Origin: Chryseobacterium gambrini
GTDB lineage: Bacteria > Bacteroidota > Bacteroidia > Flavobacteriales > Weeksellaceae
Reading direction: 5' to 3'
DNA: 64,000 bases
Assembly: GCF_900156825.1 (NCBI RefSeq)
Contig: NZ_FTOV01000002.1
Coordinates: forward strand, 186,001 to 250,000
The position numbers were made by a program, and so were the translations under genes. The notes beneath the pieces are model-generated. The model was not told the origin of the DNA. It searched no databases and saw only the letters and a program-made list of their open reading frames with translations. Shown piece after piece: positions 43,299 through 53,397 of this stretch (the first letter of the stretch is position 1; every line of letters starts with the position of its first letter).

Positions 43299-43979
43299 AT
43301 GAACATTCTTTTATTGGAAGACGATTTAATTCTTTCAGCGGAACTTTGCAAATTTCTGGAGTCAAATAACTTTACATGCGACAAGATTTATGATGGGGAA
43401 ACATTTCTTCGCCAGATTAGGAACAGTTCCTACGATTTATATCTTCTGGACATCAATGTTCCGAAAATTAACGGACTAGACGTTTGTCAGACCATCCGTT
43501 CTTTCGATAAAAATACGCCCATCATCATTATTTCGGCTTATGGAGATCTTTCCGATAAGAAAGATGCCTTTACACGTTTGGCGGATGATTATCTGGTAAA
43601 ACCATTTCAGTTTGAAGAATTATTATTACGCATCAATTCTTTGCTGAGAAGAAAAGCGCCTTCTGAGAATATGGATCAGGAAATTATAAGAATCGATGAT
43701 CTGATAGTAAATAAAACCGAACAGAAAGTCTATCGTGGCGGAAATGAAATCAATCTTACCCTGAAAGAATTTCAGTTGTTGGTTTATCTTGCCGAAGCGC
43801 AGGGAAGAACGGTTTCCAAGCAGCAGATCACGGAACACGTTTGGGAACATAATTTTAATACGAACACCAATACCGTTGAAGTCTACATCAATTTTTTACG
43901 AAAGAAGATCGATAAAGATTTTAAAGTAAAACTTATCCACACCCGTTCCGGTTTCGGATATTATCTAAGCCCGTTATAG
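43299..43979 (+). CDS. OmpR-family response regulator
   Basis: 226 residues. The receiver has Glu7/Asp8/Asp9 in LLEDDL, the phospho-acceptor Asp51 in LLDINVP, and Lys in YLVKPF. The C-terminal winged helix has ELVYLAEAQG-like segments and ends with the YGYYL-type loop (GFGYYLSPL). It ends 1 base before the sensor-kinase ATG. Both lie upstream of a heavy-metal pump, so they probably control it, as CusR does in E. coli. Confidence 0.85.
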   Translation: MNILLLEDDLILSAELCKFLESNNFTCDKIYDGETFLRQIRNSSYDLYLLDINVPKINGLDVCQTIRSFDKNTPIIIISAYGDLSDKKDAFTRLADDYLVKPFQFEELLLRINSLLRRKAPSENMDQEIIRIDDLIVNKTEQKVYRGGNEINLTLKEFQLLVYLAEAQGRTVSKQQITEHVWEHNFNTNTNTVEVYINFLRKKIDKDFKVKLIHTRSGFGYYLSPL

Positions 43980-43980
43980 A

Positions 43981-45345
43981 ATGTCTTTAAAAAGGAAGAT
44001 CGCGCTCAATCTCAGTATTGCTTTTTCATTGCTTTTTGCTATTGTAATGGTAGTTATTTATATGTCTTTTAATGATTTCCGCAGAGAAGAATTCAAAGAA
44101 AGATTCAGACAGAGACTGGAGTTCACTTCCCATTTCATTGCCAAGTCTAAAGATTTTGAAGAAGAAGCACCTGTCTTTTTTAATGAAAATTCAGATAACA
44201 TTCTTTTAAATGAAACCATATTAATTTTCAACGGACAAAAAGAATTGATCTACAGCACCATTAAAGACCGCAATGTAACCTGGGATAATGAACTTCTGAA
44301 AGAACTCGACGAAAAAAAAGTAATCTATTCCGAAAAGACGGTTCCTGAAATTTATGCGGCATTAAGAACCATCAACGGAGAAAACTATTATATTTTAACA
44401 AGTGCTTTCGACACCAACGGAAAATCAAAACTGGCGTATCTTAAATATCTTTTAATAACAGCTTATGTGATGAGTGCGCTTCTCATCGGTTTTTTCAGTT
44501 ATTATTTCATGGGGCAGTTTCTAAAACCTCTGGAAGATCTTAATCAGGAAATTTCTGAAGTTACGGCACATAAATTAACAACACAGATTCCGGTTCGTAA
44601 TTCTAATGACGAAATTGATGTTCTGGCAAAATCTTTTAACACAATGATTGGGAGGCTGGACGACGTTTTCCAGTCGCAGAAAGATTTTACCGCAAGTGCT
44701 TCTCACGAAATACGGACTCCTATTACAAGAATGGCTTTTCAGCTTGAAAATTTAATAAAATTCGGAGAACATTCTCCTGAAACTTTATCATCTTTAAGAC
44801 AGATTCAAAGAGATGTGTATCAGCTTTCGGATCTTACCAATTCACTTTTGCTGCTTACCAAATTCGACAGGGAAAATATCCAGAGTATTTACGAAGAAGT
44901 GAGAATTGATGAAGTCATTTTTGAATCCTTTGAAGCGGTTGAAAAAAGCTACCCCAAATTAAAACTGGATTTTCTGATTTCCGAAGATACTTCTGAAGAT
45001 GCACTTTTAACCATTAAAGGAATTCAGTCTTTACTCGATATTGTTTTCATCAACTTATTTAAAAATGCAGCCATCTATTCCGATGATGTGGAAGTGGATG
45101 TATTGATTAAAGAAAATGACGAACATCTGATTGTTGATGTCATTTCCCATGGAAACACCATTCCGAAAGAAGAACAGGCAAAACTTTTTGAAGCCTTTAA
45201 AAGAGGAAAAAATTCTCAGAATATTTCAGGTTCCGGATTGGGTTTAAGAATCGTTAAACGAATTCTCGAATATCACGGCGCACAAATTATCTATACTTCA
45301 CCGGCAGATCTCCTCAATAAGTTCAGTGTGATTTTTGTGAAATAA
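43981..45345 (+). CDS. Sensor histidine kinase
   Basis: 454 residues with two membrane helices (about 9-29 and 153-175) flanking a periplasmic sensor region, then a HAMP-like segment and a dimerisation helix with the phospho-acceptor His242 in SASHEIRTPI. The ATPase has NLFKNAAIYS (N box) and GSGLGLRIV (G2 box). It is probably the partner of the response regulator next to it, responding to metal outside the cytoplasm. Confidence 0.88.
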   Translation: MSLKRKIALNLSIAFSLLFAIVMVVIYMSFNDFRREEFKERFRQRLEFTSHFIAKSKDFEEEAPVFFNENSDNILLNETILIFNGQKELIYSTIKDRNVTWDNELLKELDEKKVIYSEKTVPEIYAALRTINGENYYILTSAFDTNGKSKLAYLKYLLITAYVMSALLIGFFSYYFMGQFLKPLEDLNQEISEVTAHKLTTQIPVRNSNDEIDVLAKSFNTMIGRLDDVFQSQKDFTASASHEIRTPITRMAFQLENLIKFGEHSPETLSSLRQIQRDVYQLSDLTNSLLLLTKFDRENIQSIYEEVRIDEVIFESFEAVEKSYPKLKLDFLISEDTSEDALLTIKGIQSLLDIVFINLFKNAAIYSDDVEVDVLIKENDEHLIVDVISHGNTIPKEEQAKLFEAFKRGKNSQNISGSGLGLRIVKRILEYHGAQIIYTSPADLLNKFSVIFVK

Positions 45346-45420
45346 TTTTTTAAATTAATCTAAAAATATTTACGTAATTCGGCTCTTGCGAACGAAAATA
45401 TTCCCAAAAATTTTAAATAA

Positions 45421-45445
45421 ATCTTTGCAAACTTAGCGTTTACAT
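45421..45445. repeat. Degenerate intergenic repeat (ATCTTTGC...GCG type)
   Basis: ATCTTTGCAAACTTAGCGTT (45,421-45,440) belongs to a loose family of AT-rich intergenic sequences also seen at 48,107, 51,303, 51,447 and 51,613. The surrounding gap (45,346-45,592) holds no gene. Confidence 0.35.
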
Positions 45446-45592
45446 GAATTGAATTAATACTATAATGAACTCATAACTTAATTTAAATGAGAGAATTATG
45501 GATTGTTGCTTAACAAATTTAATTTTTTTTTAAGCATTCTTTAAGAGCATTTTAATAGCAGAAAGGCATTTTTGTATCATAAAATCAATAAA

Positions 45593-46834
45593 ATGAACAA
45601 ATTTGCAGGGCTGTTCATCGTCATTTCCTCATTCATGACGGCACAACAGCAAATGTCGCTTCGGGATTGCGAAGAAGCTTTCCAGAAGAACAATTTACAA
45701 CTGCTTGCCGAACAGTACAACATCAACATAGCTGATGCAGATATTTTGCAGGCTAAAATCTGGGAACTTCCGCAGTTGAGCGGACAAATTAATGCATACA
45801 ACCCCGAAGACAGAAAAGTTTTCGATGCGGGACACGCAAAAGGAGCGCAGGTAACCCAATTAATTTACATGGGGGGCAAAAAAAAGAATGAAATTGCCTT
45901 CGCAAAATCCAATAAGGAACTGGCGCAGCTTCAGTTTGCACAGCTTTTGGTTGATCTCAAATCCCAGCTTCGTTCCACTTACTTTGAACTTTACTACGAA
46001 AAGCTAAAACTCGACAATACCAATAAACAGCTTGGTTACATGAACGATCTTCTGGCTGCCTACAAAATACAGTCTGCCAAAGGAAATGTTTCGCTGAAAG
46101 ACGAAGTTAGACTGCAAAGTATTGTCATTCAGTTGAATAACGATAAAGTAGGAATCAATAAAAATATTCTTGAATTTGAACAGACTCTGAAACTTCTTAC
46201 TGGAACCACCGAAGATATAGAACCACAGCTTTCCGATTCTGAAGCGAAAGAAATTTTTGCCGCTCAGCCTTTTGGCGACGAAGCGGAACTTCAGAAAAAA
46301 GCACTCGAAAACAATGCCGATTATCAATATAATTTAAAATTAATCGACAACAGTAAGCTTTATGCGCAATGGCAGAAATCTTTAAACGTTCCTGATCTTA
46401 ATCTCGGAGCAGGGTGGGATCAGAATGGCGGAACCTTCAAAAATGAAGTCAATCTGATGGTCGGAATTCCTCTTCCGCTTTGGAAATCCAATAAAGGAAA
46501 TGTGGATAAAGCCAATTTTGCCATTCAGCAGAATCAGAAAAATGCAGAATTTCAAAAGCTGAACCTCCAAACAAAAGTACAGTCGGCTTACAAAATATGG
46601 AAAACACAATACGATCAGCTCAGCCAGGTTAAATCTACCGATCTTAATAATATGGAACTGGTCTACAACGGGATGCTGAATAATTTCAGGAAAGGCAACA
46701 TCAGTCTTATTGAATTTACAGACTTTATGGACAGTTACCGCGAAACCGCACTTCAGATTTATGATATGAAAAACGGGATCATGCAGTCTGCAGAACAATT
46801 GAATCAACTAGTACAAACGAAAATCTTCTATTAA
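45593..46834 (+). CDS. TolC-like outer-membrane efflux protein
   Basis: 413 residues from ATG 45,593, with a signal peptide (MNKFAGLFIVISSFMTAQ). Two long helical repeats (about 40-200 and 250-400) contain the Asn/Gln/Ala-rich coiled-coil features of outer-membrane factors (LRSTYFELYYEKLKL, LQTKVQSAYKIWKTQ). It provides the outer-membrane channel for the pump encoded downstream. A longer in-frame start at 45,572 would put seven residues before the signal peptide. Confidence 0.82.
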   Translation: MNKFAGLFIVISSFMTAQQQMSLRDCEEAFQKNNLQLLAEQYNINIADADILQAKIWELPQLSGQINAYNPEDRKVFDAGHAKGAQVTQLIYMGGKKKNEIAFAKSNKELAQLQFAQLLVDLKSQLRSTYFELYYEKLKLDNTNKQLGYMNDLLAAYKIQSAKGNVSLKDEVRLQSIVIQLNNDKVGINKNILEFEQTLKLLTGTTEDIEPQLSDSEAKEIFAAQPFGDEAELQKKALENNADYQYNLKLIDNSKLYAQWQKSLNVPDLNLGAGWDQNGGTFKNEVNLMVGIPLPLWKSNKGNVDKANFAIQQNQKNAEFQKLNLQTKVQSAYKIWKTQYDQLSQVKSTDLNNMELVYNGMLNNFRKGNISLIEFTDFMDSYRETALQIYDMKNGIMQSAEQLNQLVQTKIFY

Positions 46835-46836
46835 AC

Positions 46837-47922
46837 ATGAAAAATTATATAATTCCGGTAATGATTGCCCTGTCTGTTTTATCTTGCTCCAAAAAAGAGG
46901 AAGGAACAAAACCGCAGGCAAAAAAAGGATTTGAACTGAGCAACACGATGCTGAATTCAATCGATTTAGCAAAAGTTGAAAAAAAATATATAGAAGATGA
47001 TTATAATTTCTACGGAAAGATTTCGGCAGACAAAAACAGCTACATCGATGTCTATCCTTTGGTCGGCGGAAATGTTTTAAGCGTTAATGTTGAACTGGGC
47101 GATCATGTAACCAAAGGTCAGGTTCTCGCCACTATACGAAGTACAGAATTGGCGGAAGTGCAGAAAGATGTGAGCGATGCAAAAACAGATTTGGTTGTTG
47201 CCAAAAATAATCTTCGCATTGCCAAAGAAATGTACGAAGGAAAACTGAATACCGAAAGAGACGTTCTGGAAGCCAAAAGCCAGCTTCAGAAAGCACAGGA
47301 TCAGTTGCAGCGGGCAAGTGCAGTGAGTACAGTGTATAATGTAAAAAAAGGAAATATCTACAGCGTTGTTGCGCCAATCAGCGGATATATTGTTCAGAAA
47401 AACATCAATAAAGATATGCAGTTGAGAAGTGACCGAAGCGATAATATTTTTGATGTTGCCAATACCACCAACGTTTGGGCAATCATGAACGTTAACGAAT
47501 CTGATATTGATAAAATCAGCCTCGGAATGAAAGCGCAGGTTTCCACATTATCGTATCCGAATAAAGTGTTTGATGGAAAAATTGATAAAATTTTTAAAAT
47601 CATAGATCCGGAAACCAACGCGATGCAGGCAAGAGTAGTACTCGATAACCAAAACGGATTGCTGATCCCCGAAAGTAAGGCAACCATCAAAGTAACCAGT
47701 TCGGAAAATACCACAGCACTTACTGTCCCTTCCAAAGCTGTAATTTTTGATGATAACAGAAGTTTTGTGGTGATTTATAAATCCAGAACCGATGTAAAAG
47801 TGAAAGAAATAAAAGTTCTGAAACAGGTAGGAGACGTTACTTACATTTCCGAAGGTCTATCCGAAGGAGAACAGGTAATCACAAACAATCAGTTGTTGAT
47901 TTACCGCTCTTTGAATAGCTGA
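46837..47922 (+). CDS. RND efflux membrane-fusion protein (lipoprotein)
   Basis: 361 residues. The lipobox LSCS with Cys17 indicates a lipid-anchored periplasmic adaptor. GGNVLSVNVELGDHVTKGQV is the biotinyl-lipoyl half motif, followed by a helical hairpin (residues about 105-165) and the second half (KGNIYSVVAPISGYI). The C-terminal beta-barrel is regular. It starts 2 bases after the outer-membrane gene and precedes the pump, forming the usual tripartite set. Confidence 0.85.
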   Translation: MKNYIIPVMIALSVLSCSKKEEGTKPQAKKGFELSNTMLNSIDLAKVEKKYIEDDYNFYGKISADKNSYIDVYPLVGGNVLSVNVELGDHVTKGQVLATIRSTELAEVQKDVSDAKTDLVVAKNNLRIAKEMYEGKLNTERDVLEAKSQLQKAQDQLQRASAVSTVYNVKKGNIYSVVAPISGYIVQKNINKDMQLRSDRSDNIFDVANTTNVWAIMNVNESDIDKISLGMKAQVSTLSYPNKVFDGKIDKIFKIIDPETNAMQARVVLDNQNGLLIPESKATIKVTSSENTTALTVPSKAVIFDDNRSFVVIYKSRTDVKVKEIKVLKQVGDVTYISEGLSEGEQVITNNQLLIYRSLNS

Positions 47923-48164
47923 TTGTATTTAAACCATTAAGATTTTAATTAAGAAATTAAGTTGAATGAAGAAAATATCTAATGATATTTTAAACTCGTT
48001 TATGAGCCACTTAACAATTCTTAACTCCTTACATATCCTTAATGGTTAAAATCAAAAGATCTTCGCTGAGTGAAAGAGAATACGCAGAACAATAGTTACA
48101 AAAATCATTGCGCTCTTTGCGTTAAAAGAATTCAACGACTTTTTTAGGTCAAAAAAAATCCATC
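47923..48164. repeat. Intergenic region with degenerate repeat before the RND pump
   Basis: 242 bases without a gene. Near its end (48,107-48,126) ATTGCGCTCTTTGCGTTAAA is similar to the other TTTGCG-type repeats of this locus. The separation between adaptor and pump genes is larger than in most such operons. Confidence 0.4.
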
Positions 48165-51100
48165 ATGAACAAATTCATTAAAAATATCATTGCTTTTTCG
48201 TTAAAAAATAAAGCATTCACCTTTATTTGGGTAGCGATTCTGGCGGTGGCAGGATTCATCAGCTTCAAAAATATGCCCATTGAAGCCTTTCCCGATGTTA
48301 CCAATACCCAAATTGTCATCATTACCCAATGGAACGGGCGAAGTGCCGAAGAAGTAGAACGTTTCGTTACCACACCTATTGAATTGGCAATGAGTCCGGT
48401 TCAGAAGAAAACCAGTGTAAGAAGTACCACAATGTTCGGACTTTCCATTGTTAAGATTCTTTTTGACGATGGAGTAGACGATATTTTTGCCAGAAATCAG
48501 GTGAATAATCAGCTTCGGACGGTGAGTCTTCCTGATGAAGTGGATCCCGAAGTTCAGCCGCCTTACGGACCCACCGGAGAAATTTTCAGGTATACTTTAC
48601 AGAGCAAAACCAAAGATTCCAGAGAACTGTTAACCTTACAAAACTGGGTAATCGACCGTGCTTTGAGAGGAGTTCCCGGTGTTGCAGACATCAATGTTTT
48701 CGGAGGTCAGGACAAAGTGTTCGAATTAAGCATCGATCCGAGAGCATTAGATAAATACAATTTAACGCCGCTTCAGGTATATGATGCCGTTACAAAAAGT
48801 AATTTGAATGTTGGCGGTGATGTTATTGAGAAAAACGGACAGGCTTATGTGGTGCGTGGAATCGGTTTGGTGAAATCTGTTGCCGATATCGGAAATATTA
48901 CCATCCAGAACGACAGCGGAAACCCTGTTCTCGTTAAAAATGTTGCAGAAGTACACGAAAGCTCGATGCCGAGAGTAGGACAGGCGGGACTCAATCATCA
49001 GGAAGACACTGTTGAAGGAATTGTCGTGATGCGGAAAGGAGAAAATCCGCGTGCAGTTTTGGTCGGCGTAAAAGCAAAAATTAAAGAACTCAACGAAAAA
49101 GTGCTGCCGAAAGATGTAAAAATGGTCACTTTTTACGATCGTGATAATCTGATGGATTTCACCACGCACACCGTAATGCACAACCTTATTGAAGGAATTG
49201 TTCTGGTTACGGTAATTGTTTTGATTTTCATGGCAGACTGGAGAACAACGCTTATCGTTTCCATCATCATTCCTTTATCCTTATTATTTGCCTTTTTATG
49301 TCTGAAACTCGCGGGAATGAGCGCAAATTTACTTTCACTCGGAGCGGTAGATTTCGGAATTATCATTGACGGAGCGGTTGTCATGGTGGAGGGACTCTTT
49401 GTGATGCTCGACCATAAAGCCCACAAATACGGTGATGAAAAATTCAATAAACTGGCAAAAGCAGGCTGGATCAAACAGACGGGAACAGGTCTTGGAAAAG
49501 CAATCTTCTTTTCAAAACTCATCATTATTACTTCCCTGATCCCGATTTTCTCATTCCAGAAAGTGGAAGGAAAAATGTTTTCGCCATTGGCATTTACATT
49601 AGGTTTTGCTTTAATGGGCGCTTTAATTTTCACTTTAACGCTCGTTCCGGTGCTTTCGCACATCCTTTTAAATAAAAATGTAAAGGAAAAAAATAATCCA
49701 TTCGTGAATTTCTGGGATAGAATTGTTTTAAAAGGATTCAATTTTACCTTTAAACATAAAAAACTCAGCTTAATTGTTTCTCTTTCATTTTTAGCCGTGA
49801 CTTTATTTTCAGGAAAATTTTTAGGAACCGAATTTTTACCGCAGTTAAATGAAGGTTCATTGTGGATTACCGCCGAAATGCCGATGAGTTCTTCATTAAA
49901 AGAATCTCTGAATACAGCCGATCTTCTCAAGAAAGACATTATGAGTTTTCCGGAAGTCACAGATGTTCTCGCGCAGACTGGAAGAAGTAATGACGGAACC
50001 GACCCGAATGGTTTTGGTTTTGTACAGTTTGCCGTGAATCTTAAACCCAAAGAAGAATGGAAACGGAACATCACCTATGAAGAACTGATTGAAGAAATCG
50101 ATAAAAAATTAAGAAATTATCAGGGAATTACATTCAATTATTCCCAGCCGATTTCAGACAATGTAGCTGAAGCAGTTGCCGGTTTCAAGGCAGAAAACGG
50201 AATTAAAATCTACGGAGATAATCTTCAGACTTTGGATATACTTGCCGAAAAAGTTTTAAAAGAGGTAAAGGATATTAAAGGCGTAAAAGATGCCGGAATT
50301 ATTAAAAATATCGGTCAGCCGGAAGTAAGCGTAGTCCTCGACAGGGATAAAATGGCGGCTTACGGAGTAATGCCCGATGATGCGCAGTCTGTTCTGGAGA
50401 TGGCTTTCGGAGGTAAGACCGCTTCGGAAATGTTTGACGGCGAAAGAAAATTCCCGATCCGTCTCCGTTATTCGCAGGAGTACAGGAAGGATGAAAATGA
50501 TATTGCAGCCTTAATGGTTCCTACACAGGACGGTGCTAAAATTCCGTTAAAAGAAATCAGCACGATTGAAAAAGACAACGGAGCTGCATTTATTTACAGA
50601 GATGATATTAAAAGATACATTGGGATTAAATTTTCCATTCGCGACCGTGATTTGGGAAGTACGATTGCCGATGCGCAGAAAGCGGTTGCTAAAATTGATC
50701 TTCCGGACGGATATTCTGTAGGATGGACCGGTCAGTTTGAAAATCAGCAGAGAGCTTCAAAACGATTGACGCAGGTTGTTCCGATCAGTATTTTAGGAAT
50801 TTTCTTCCTTTTATTTATCCTTTTCGGAAACATAAAAGATTCTTTACTGGTTCTGGCAAATGTTCCTTTTGCTTTAATTGGCGGAATTATCGCATTGCAC
50901 ATTACCGGAATTAATTTTGGAATTTCAGCCGGAGTAGGAATGATTGCCCTTTTGGGAATCTGTATTCAGAACGGAGTCATCCTTATTACAGAATTTCATC
51001 AGAATGTTAAAAACGGAATGGATCTGGACAGCTCACTGCTGAATGGGGTGAAATCCAGAACACGTCCTGTGATTATGACGGCTTTAATGGCATCCATCGG

Positions 51101-51263
51101 ATTAATGCCTGCTGCTTTATCCACAGGAATCGGATCAGAATCCCAAAAACCTTTGGCAATCGTCATTATCGGAGGATTAATTACGGCAACTGTTTTAACC
51201 CTGCTGATTTTCCCGATTATTTTCTGGATTTTCAACCGAACTAAAAAATCTCAACAGATCTGA
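48165..51263 (+). CDS. Heavy-metal RND efflux pump (CzcA/CusA type)
   Basis: 1032 residues, normal for RND pumps. The N-terminus has the first membrane helix and the typical ...ITQWNGRSAEEVE start of the first periplasmic loop. DFGIIIDGAVVMVEG carries the acid triplet D-x5-D-x6-E that separates heavy-metal RND pumps from drug pumps. Twelve membrane segments are apparent in two halves. It exports a divalent or monovalent metal using the proton gradient, in complex with the adaptor and outer-membrane protein. The metal (Co/Zn/Cd or Cu/Ag) cannot be chosen from sequence alone. Confidence 0.88.
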   Translation: MNKFIKNIIAFSLKNKAFTFIWVAILAVAGFISFKNMPIEAFPDVTNTQIVIITQWNGRSAEEVERFVTTPIELAMSPVQKKTSVRSTTMFGLSIVKILFDDGVDDIFARNQVNNQLRTVSLPDEVDPEVQPPYGPTGEIFRYTLQSKTKDSRELLTLQNWVIDRALRGVPGVADINVFGGQDKVFELSIDPRALDKYNLTPLQVYDAVTKSNLNVGGDVIEKNGQAYVVRGIGLVKSVADIGNITIQNDSGNPVLVKNVAEVHESSMPRVGQAGLNHQEDTVEGIVVMRKGENPRAVLVGVKAKIKELNEKVLPKDVKMVTFYDRDNLMDFTTHTVMHNLIEGIVLVTVIVLIFMADWRTTLIVSIIIPLSLLFAFLCLKLAGMSANLLSLGAVDFGIIIDGAVVMVEGLFVMLDHKAHKYGDEKFNKLAKAGWIKQTGTGLGKAIFFSKLIIITSLIPIFSFQKVEGKMFSPLAFTLGFALMGALIFTLTLVPVLSHILLNKNVKEKNNPFVNFWDRIVLKGFNFTFKHKKLSLIVSLSFLAVTLFSGKFLGTEFLPQLNEGSLWITAEMPMSSSLKESLNTADLLKKDIMSFPEVTDVLAQTGRSNDGTDPNGFGFVQFAVNLKPKEEWKRNITYEELIEEIDKKLRNYQGITFNYSQPISDNVAEAVAGFKAENGIKIYGDNLQTLDILAEKVLKEVKDIKGVKDAGIIKNIGQPEVSVVLDRDKMAAYGVMPDDAQSVLEMAFGGKTASEMFDGERKFPIRLRYSQEYRKDENDIAALMVPTQDGAKIPLKEISTIEKDNGAAFIYRDDIKRYIGIKFSIRDRDLGSTIADAQKAVAKIDLPDGYSVGWTGQFENQQRASKRLTQVVPISILGIFFLLFILFGNIKDSLLVLANVPFALIGGIIALHITGINFGISAGVGMIALLGICIQNGVILITEFHQNVKNGMDLDSSLLNGVKSRTRPVIMTALMASIGLMPAALSTGIGSESQKPLAIVIIGGLITATVLTLLIFPIIFWIFNRTKKSQQI

Positions 51264-51645
51264 TCATTTCTTTCAATTATATTTTAAACTCATTTTAAAT
51301 TTAACCGCAAAAGAGACAAAAGACTTTATTGGATTATTTAAAGTATTTCAAAAGTCTGCAAAGAGAAAAAATCTTTGATTTTTTTTTAAACTTATGTGCT
51401 CTTTTTTCCATTTAAGTAGTAAACTTAAACAACTAAATGGTTACAATCTTTTGCATCTTTTGCGGTAAAAAAAATTTAGACAAGTTTTACTTTAACCTTT
51501 TATTTAACCACAGGTGGCAAAAGATATTTAAATAAGATAACTAAAACTTTAAAGAAAGAGTTTATGTTTTCTTTTCTTTACCTTAATAATAAACTATCAA
51601 TATATTTTCGAAATCTTTTGCCTTTGCGGCTAATAAACATTCGGT
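51264..51645. repeat. Intergenic region with three related TTTGCGG repeats
   Basis: 382 bases without a gene. CTTTTGCATCTTTTGCGGT (51,448-51,466) and TCTTTTGCCTTTGCGGCTAA (51,614-51,633) are direct copies; AACCGCAAAAGAGACAAAAG (51,303-51,322) is the reverse orientation. The spacers are AT-rich. These look like remnants of a dispersed intergenic repeat family; no transposase is present. Confidence 0.5.
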
Positions 51646-51646
51646 T

Positions 51647-51683
51647 AAAAAAGAATCGCGGAAAACTTTGTTTTCCGCGATTC
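51647..51683 (-). terminator. Intrinsic terminator of the DUF4394 lipoprotein gene
   Basis: A perfect 14-bp stem, GAATCGCGGAAAAC, with a 3-base loop, and a T-run on the leftward strand (TTCTTTTTTAA). It lies 27 bases after the stop codon of the lipoprotein gene. The pump gene on the other strand might also use it. Confidence 0.85.
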
Positions 51684-51709
51684 TCGCTATTGAAATAATT
51701 ATTATGAGT

Positions 51710-53215
51710 TTAGAATCCTAATCCCACAGCAAAACCTCTTACTGCATTTGGGAAATCTGAAACTGCAGTCGCAGCCCCTGTTGAAGTATTAATACTGTAT
51801 ACTTTTGTGGCAGTTCCCACTGTTGCCAGTAAATAAGCTTTTTGGCTCATGCTTCCGATATCAAAACCGTTTGCGCTGGTAATATTGATTCCTAAAGAAC
51901 CTGTCTCTACCAGAGTTCCGTTGTTCGGCGGATTTTGTTGATACAATTTGTCTGTATTATGATCGATAACGAATAAAGTTGTTGAAGTAGCTCCTGCAAA
52001 ATTATTGGTATAAGCAGCCGCTCCGATCATCGGAGTTCCCGGATTCAGCATTCCGTCTGCTGCCGTTATTCCGCCTGTTACAGGATCAAGACGAAGATTT
52101 TGTCCCGTGTTGCTCACGACTCTGATCTTGTCAACAGTCGGATTAAAATCAAACCCGAAATCTGTTCCCGCAAGTAGTGTTGCAAAAGGAGAAGTTCCCA
52201 CTGCGGTTGCAGCTCCTGTTCCTAAGTTAATAGTATATAGTCTGCTTGAACTTCCCAAAGCATAAAGCTGTCCGTTCAAAGGTCTGAAATCTATTCCTAA
52301 AATACTTTCACCTGTCTGAAGTCCTGTAATCGCTTTTGAAACCGGCATCGGACTGTTCGGATTGAAAATCTGAAGGTTGTTTGAATTATCTACCGCGTAG
52401 GCAACCGGTTCTGTAGGAATCGCTAGATCAATGATCTGCTGCTGAAGCATACCGATGTTGGTTGCTTTACCTGTACTCAGATCCAATAAATGCAGGTTGT
52501 TATTTAAAGCTAATAACGCTGCACCGTTATCATATTTAATATCAAAAGCAGCCTGTCCTGTAAAAGTAGTTCCCAGACTTCCGACTTCTACCAATGTTCC
52601 GTTGTTAGGCGGATCCTGCTTAAATAACTTTCCGGAAGTCATATCAATATCATACAACACTGTACTTGAAGCTCCGGATTTGCTGTTGGTATAAGCAACT
52701 CCTGTTACAGCAGGAGTTCCACCTCCGTTAATGTTCATATCGGTTGCTGCAACCGCTCCCGTTTCCGGATGAAGTCTTAAATTCTGTCCTGTATTGCTCA
52801 CCAGACGAATTCTGTCAACGGTAGGATTAAAATCAATCGAAGCAATAGTTCCTGAGACAGCAGGTGAAAATGCGGTTGTACTTACTGCTCTTGCAGAAGC
52901 ATTGGAAGTGTTGATGATGTAAAGCTTACTTGCATTAGATAAAGCGTAAAGCTCTCCTGTTGCTGGTCTGAAATCGATGCTCATCAGTTTTTCTCCTGAA
53001 ACTACTCCTGTAACAGCGGTTTTAGAAGTAAACATTTTAGGATTGTTGGCATTGAAGGCAACAAGTTCGTTGTTCGCCGTAAGTCCGTAAGCCATAAGAT
53101 CAGGTCCCTGTACCGGCATATTCATGTCTGTAGACATCATATCATCGGAATCGTCACATGAAAAAAGGATAATGGTGCTGAACAATACGGTACATAAATG
53201 TAATAATTTTCTCAT
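51710..53215 (-). CDS. Tandem DUF4394-type lipoprotein
   Basis: 501 residues. The lipobox ends in Cys20 (TIILFSC). Two homologous halves follow (about 40-270 and 275-501): each contains an F-R-P-x-x-G-x-L-Y-A-L segment (SIDFRPATGELYALS and GIDFRPLNGQLYALG), an F-N-P-T-V-D segment and PPNNGTLVE. The halves are probably beta-propellers, the DUF4394 type found in secreted proteins of Bacteroidota and others. It would sit on the outer membrane. Function of the family is not established. Confidence 0.82.
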   Translation of the reverse strand: MRKLLHLCTVLFSTIILFSCDDSDDMMSTDMNMPVQGPDLMAYGLTANNELVAFNANNPKMFTSKTAVTGVVSGEKLMSIDFRPATGELYALSNASKLYIINTSNASARAVSTTAFSPAVSGTIASIDFNPTVDRIRLVSNTGQNLRLHPETGAVAATDMNINGGGTPAVTGVAYTNSKSGASSTVLYDIDMTSGKLFKQDPPNNGTLVEVGSLGTTFTGQAAFDIKYDNGAALLALNNNLHLLDLSTGKATNIGMLQQQIIDLAIPTEPVAYAVDNSNNLQIFNPNSPMPVSKAITGLQTGESILGIDFRPLNGQLYALGSSSRLYTINLGTGAATAVGTSPFATLLAGTDFGFDFNPTVDKIRVVSNTGQNLRLDPVTGGITAADGMLNPGTPMIGAAAYTNNFAGATSTTLFVIDHNTDKLYQQNPPNNGTLVETGSLGINITSANGFDIGSMSQKAYLLATVGTATKVYSINTSTGAATAVSDFPNAVRGFAVGLGF

Positions 53216-53397
53216 AATATATTATTTTTAATGGTTCGTAATTCTATCTACGATAAAAGATAAATTATGGTCTTGGCGTACTGTAATTTTTTCTGAATAT
53301 TATTCTTTAGTCAATTTTATTGTATTCATAATTAAAGAGATAGTTTATTATTTGGCCAAAAGGTGTACTGCTGATTTTCTAAATTGAGAAAAATGTG

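Noticed and set aside
49133..50074. 313-codon open frame opposite the RND pump gene
   Set aside because: Entirely antisense to a well-supported pump gene; composition is not protein-like.
51303..51633. Insertion sequence or CRISPR remnant
   Set aside because: No transposase, no terminal inverted repeats with target duplication, and repeat units are irregular in spacing and sequence.
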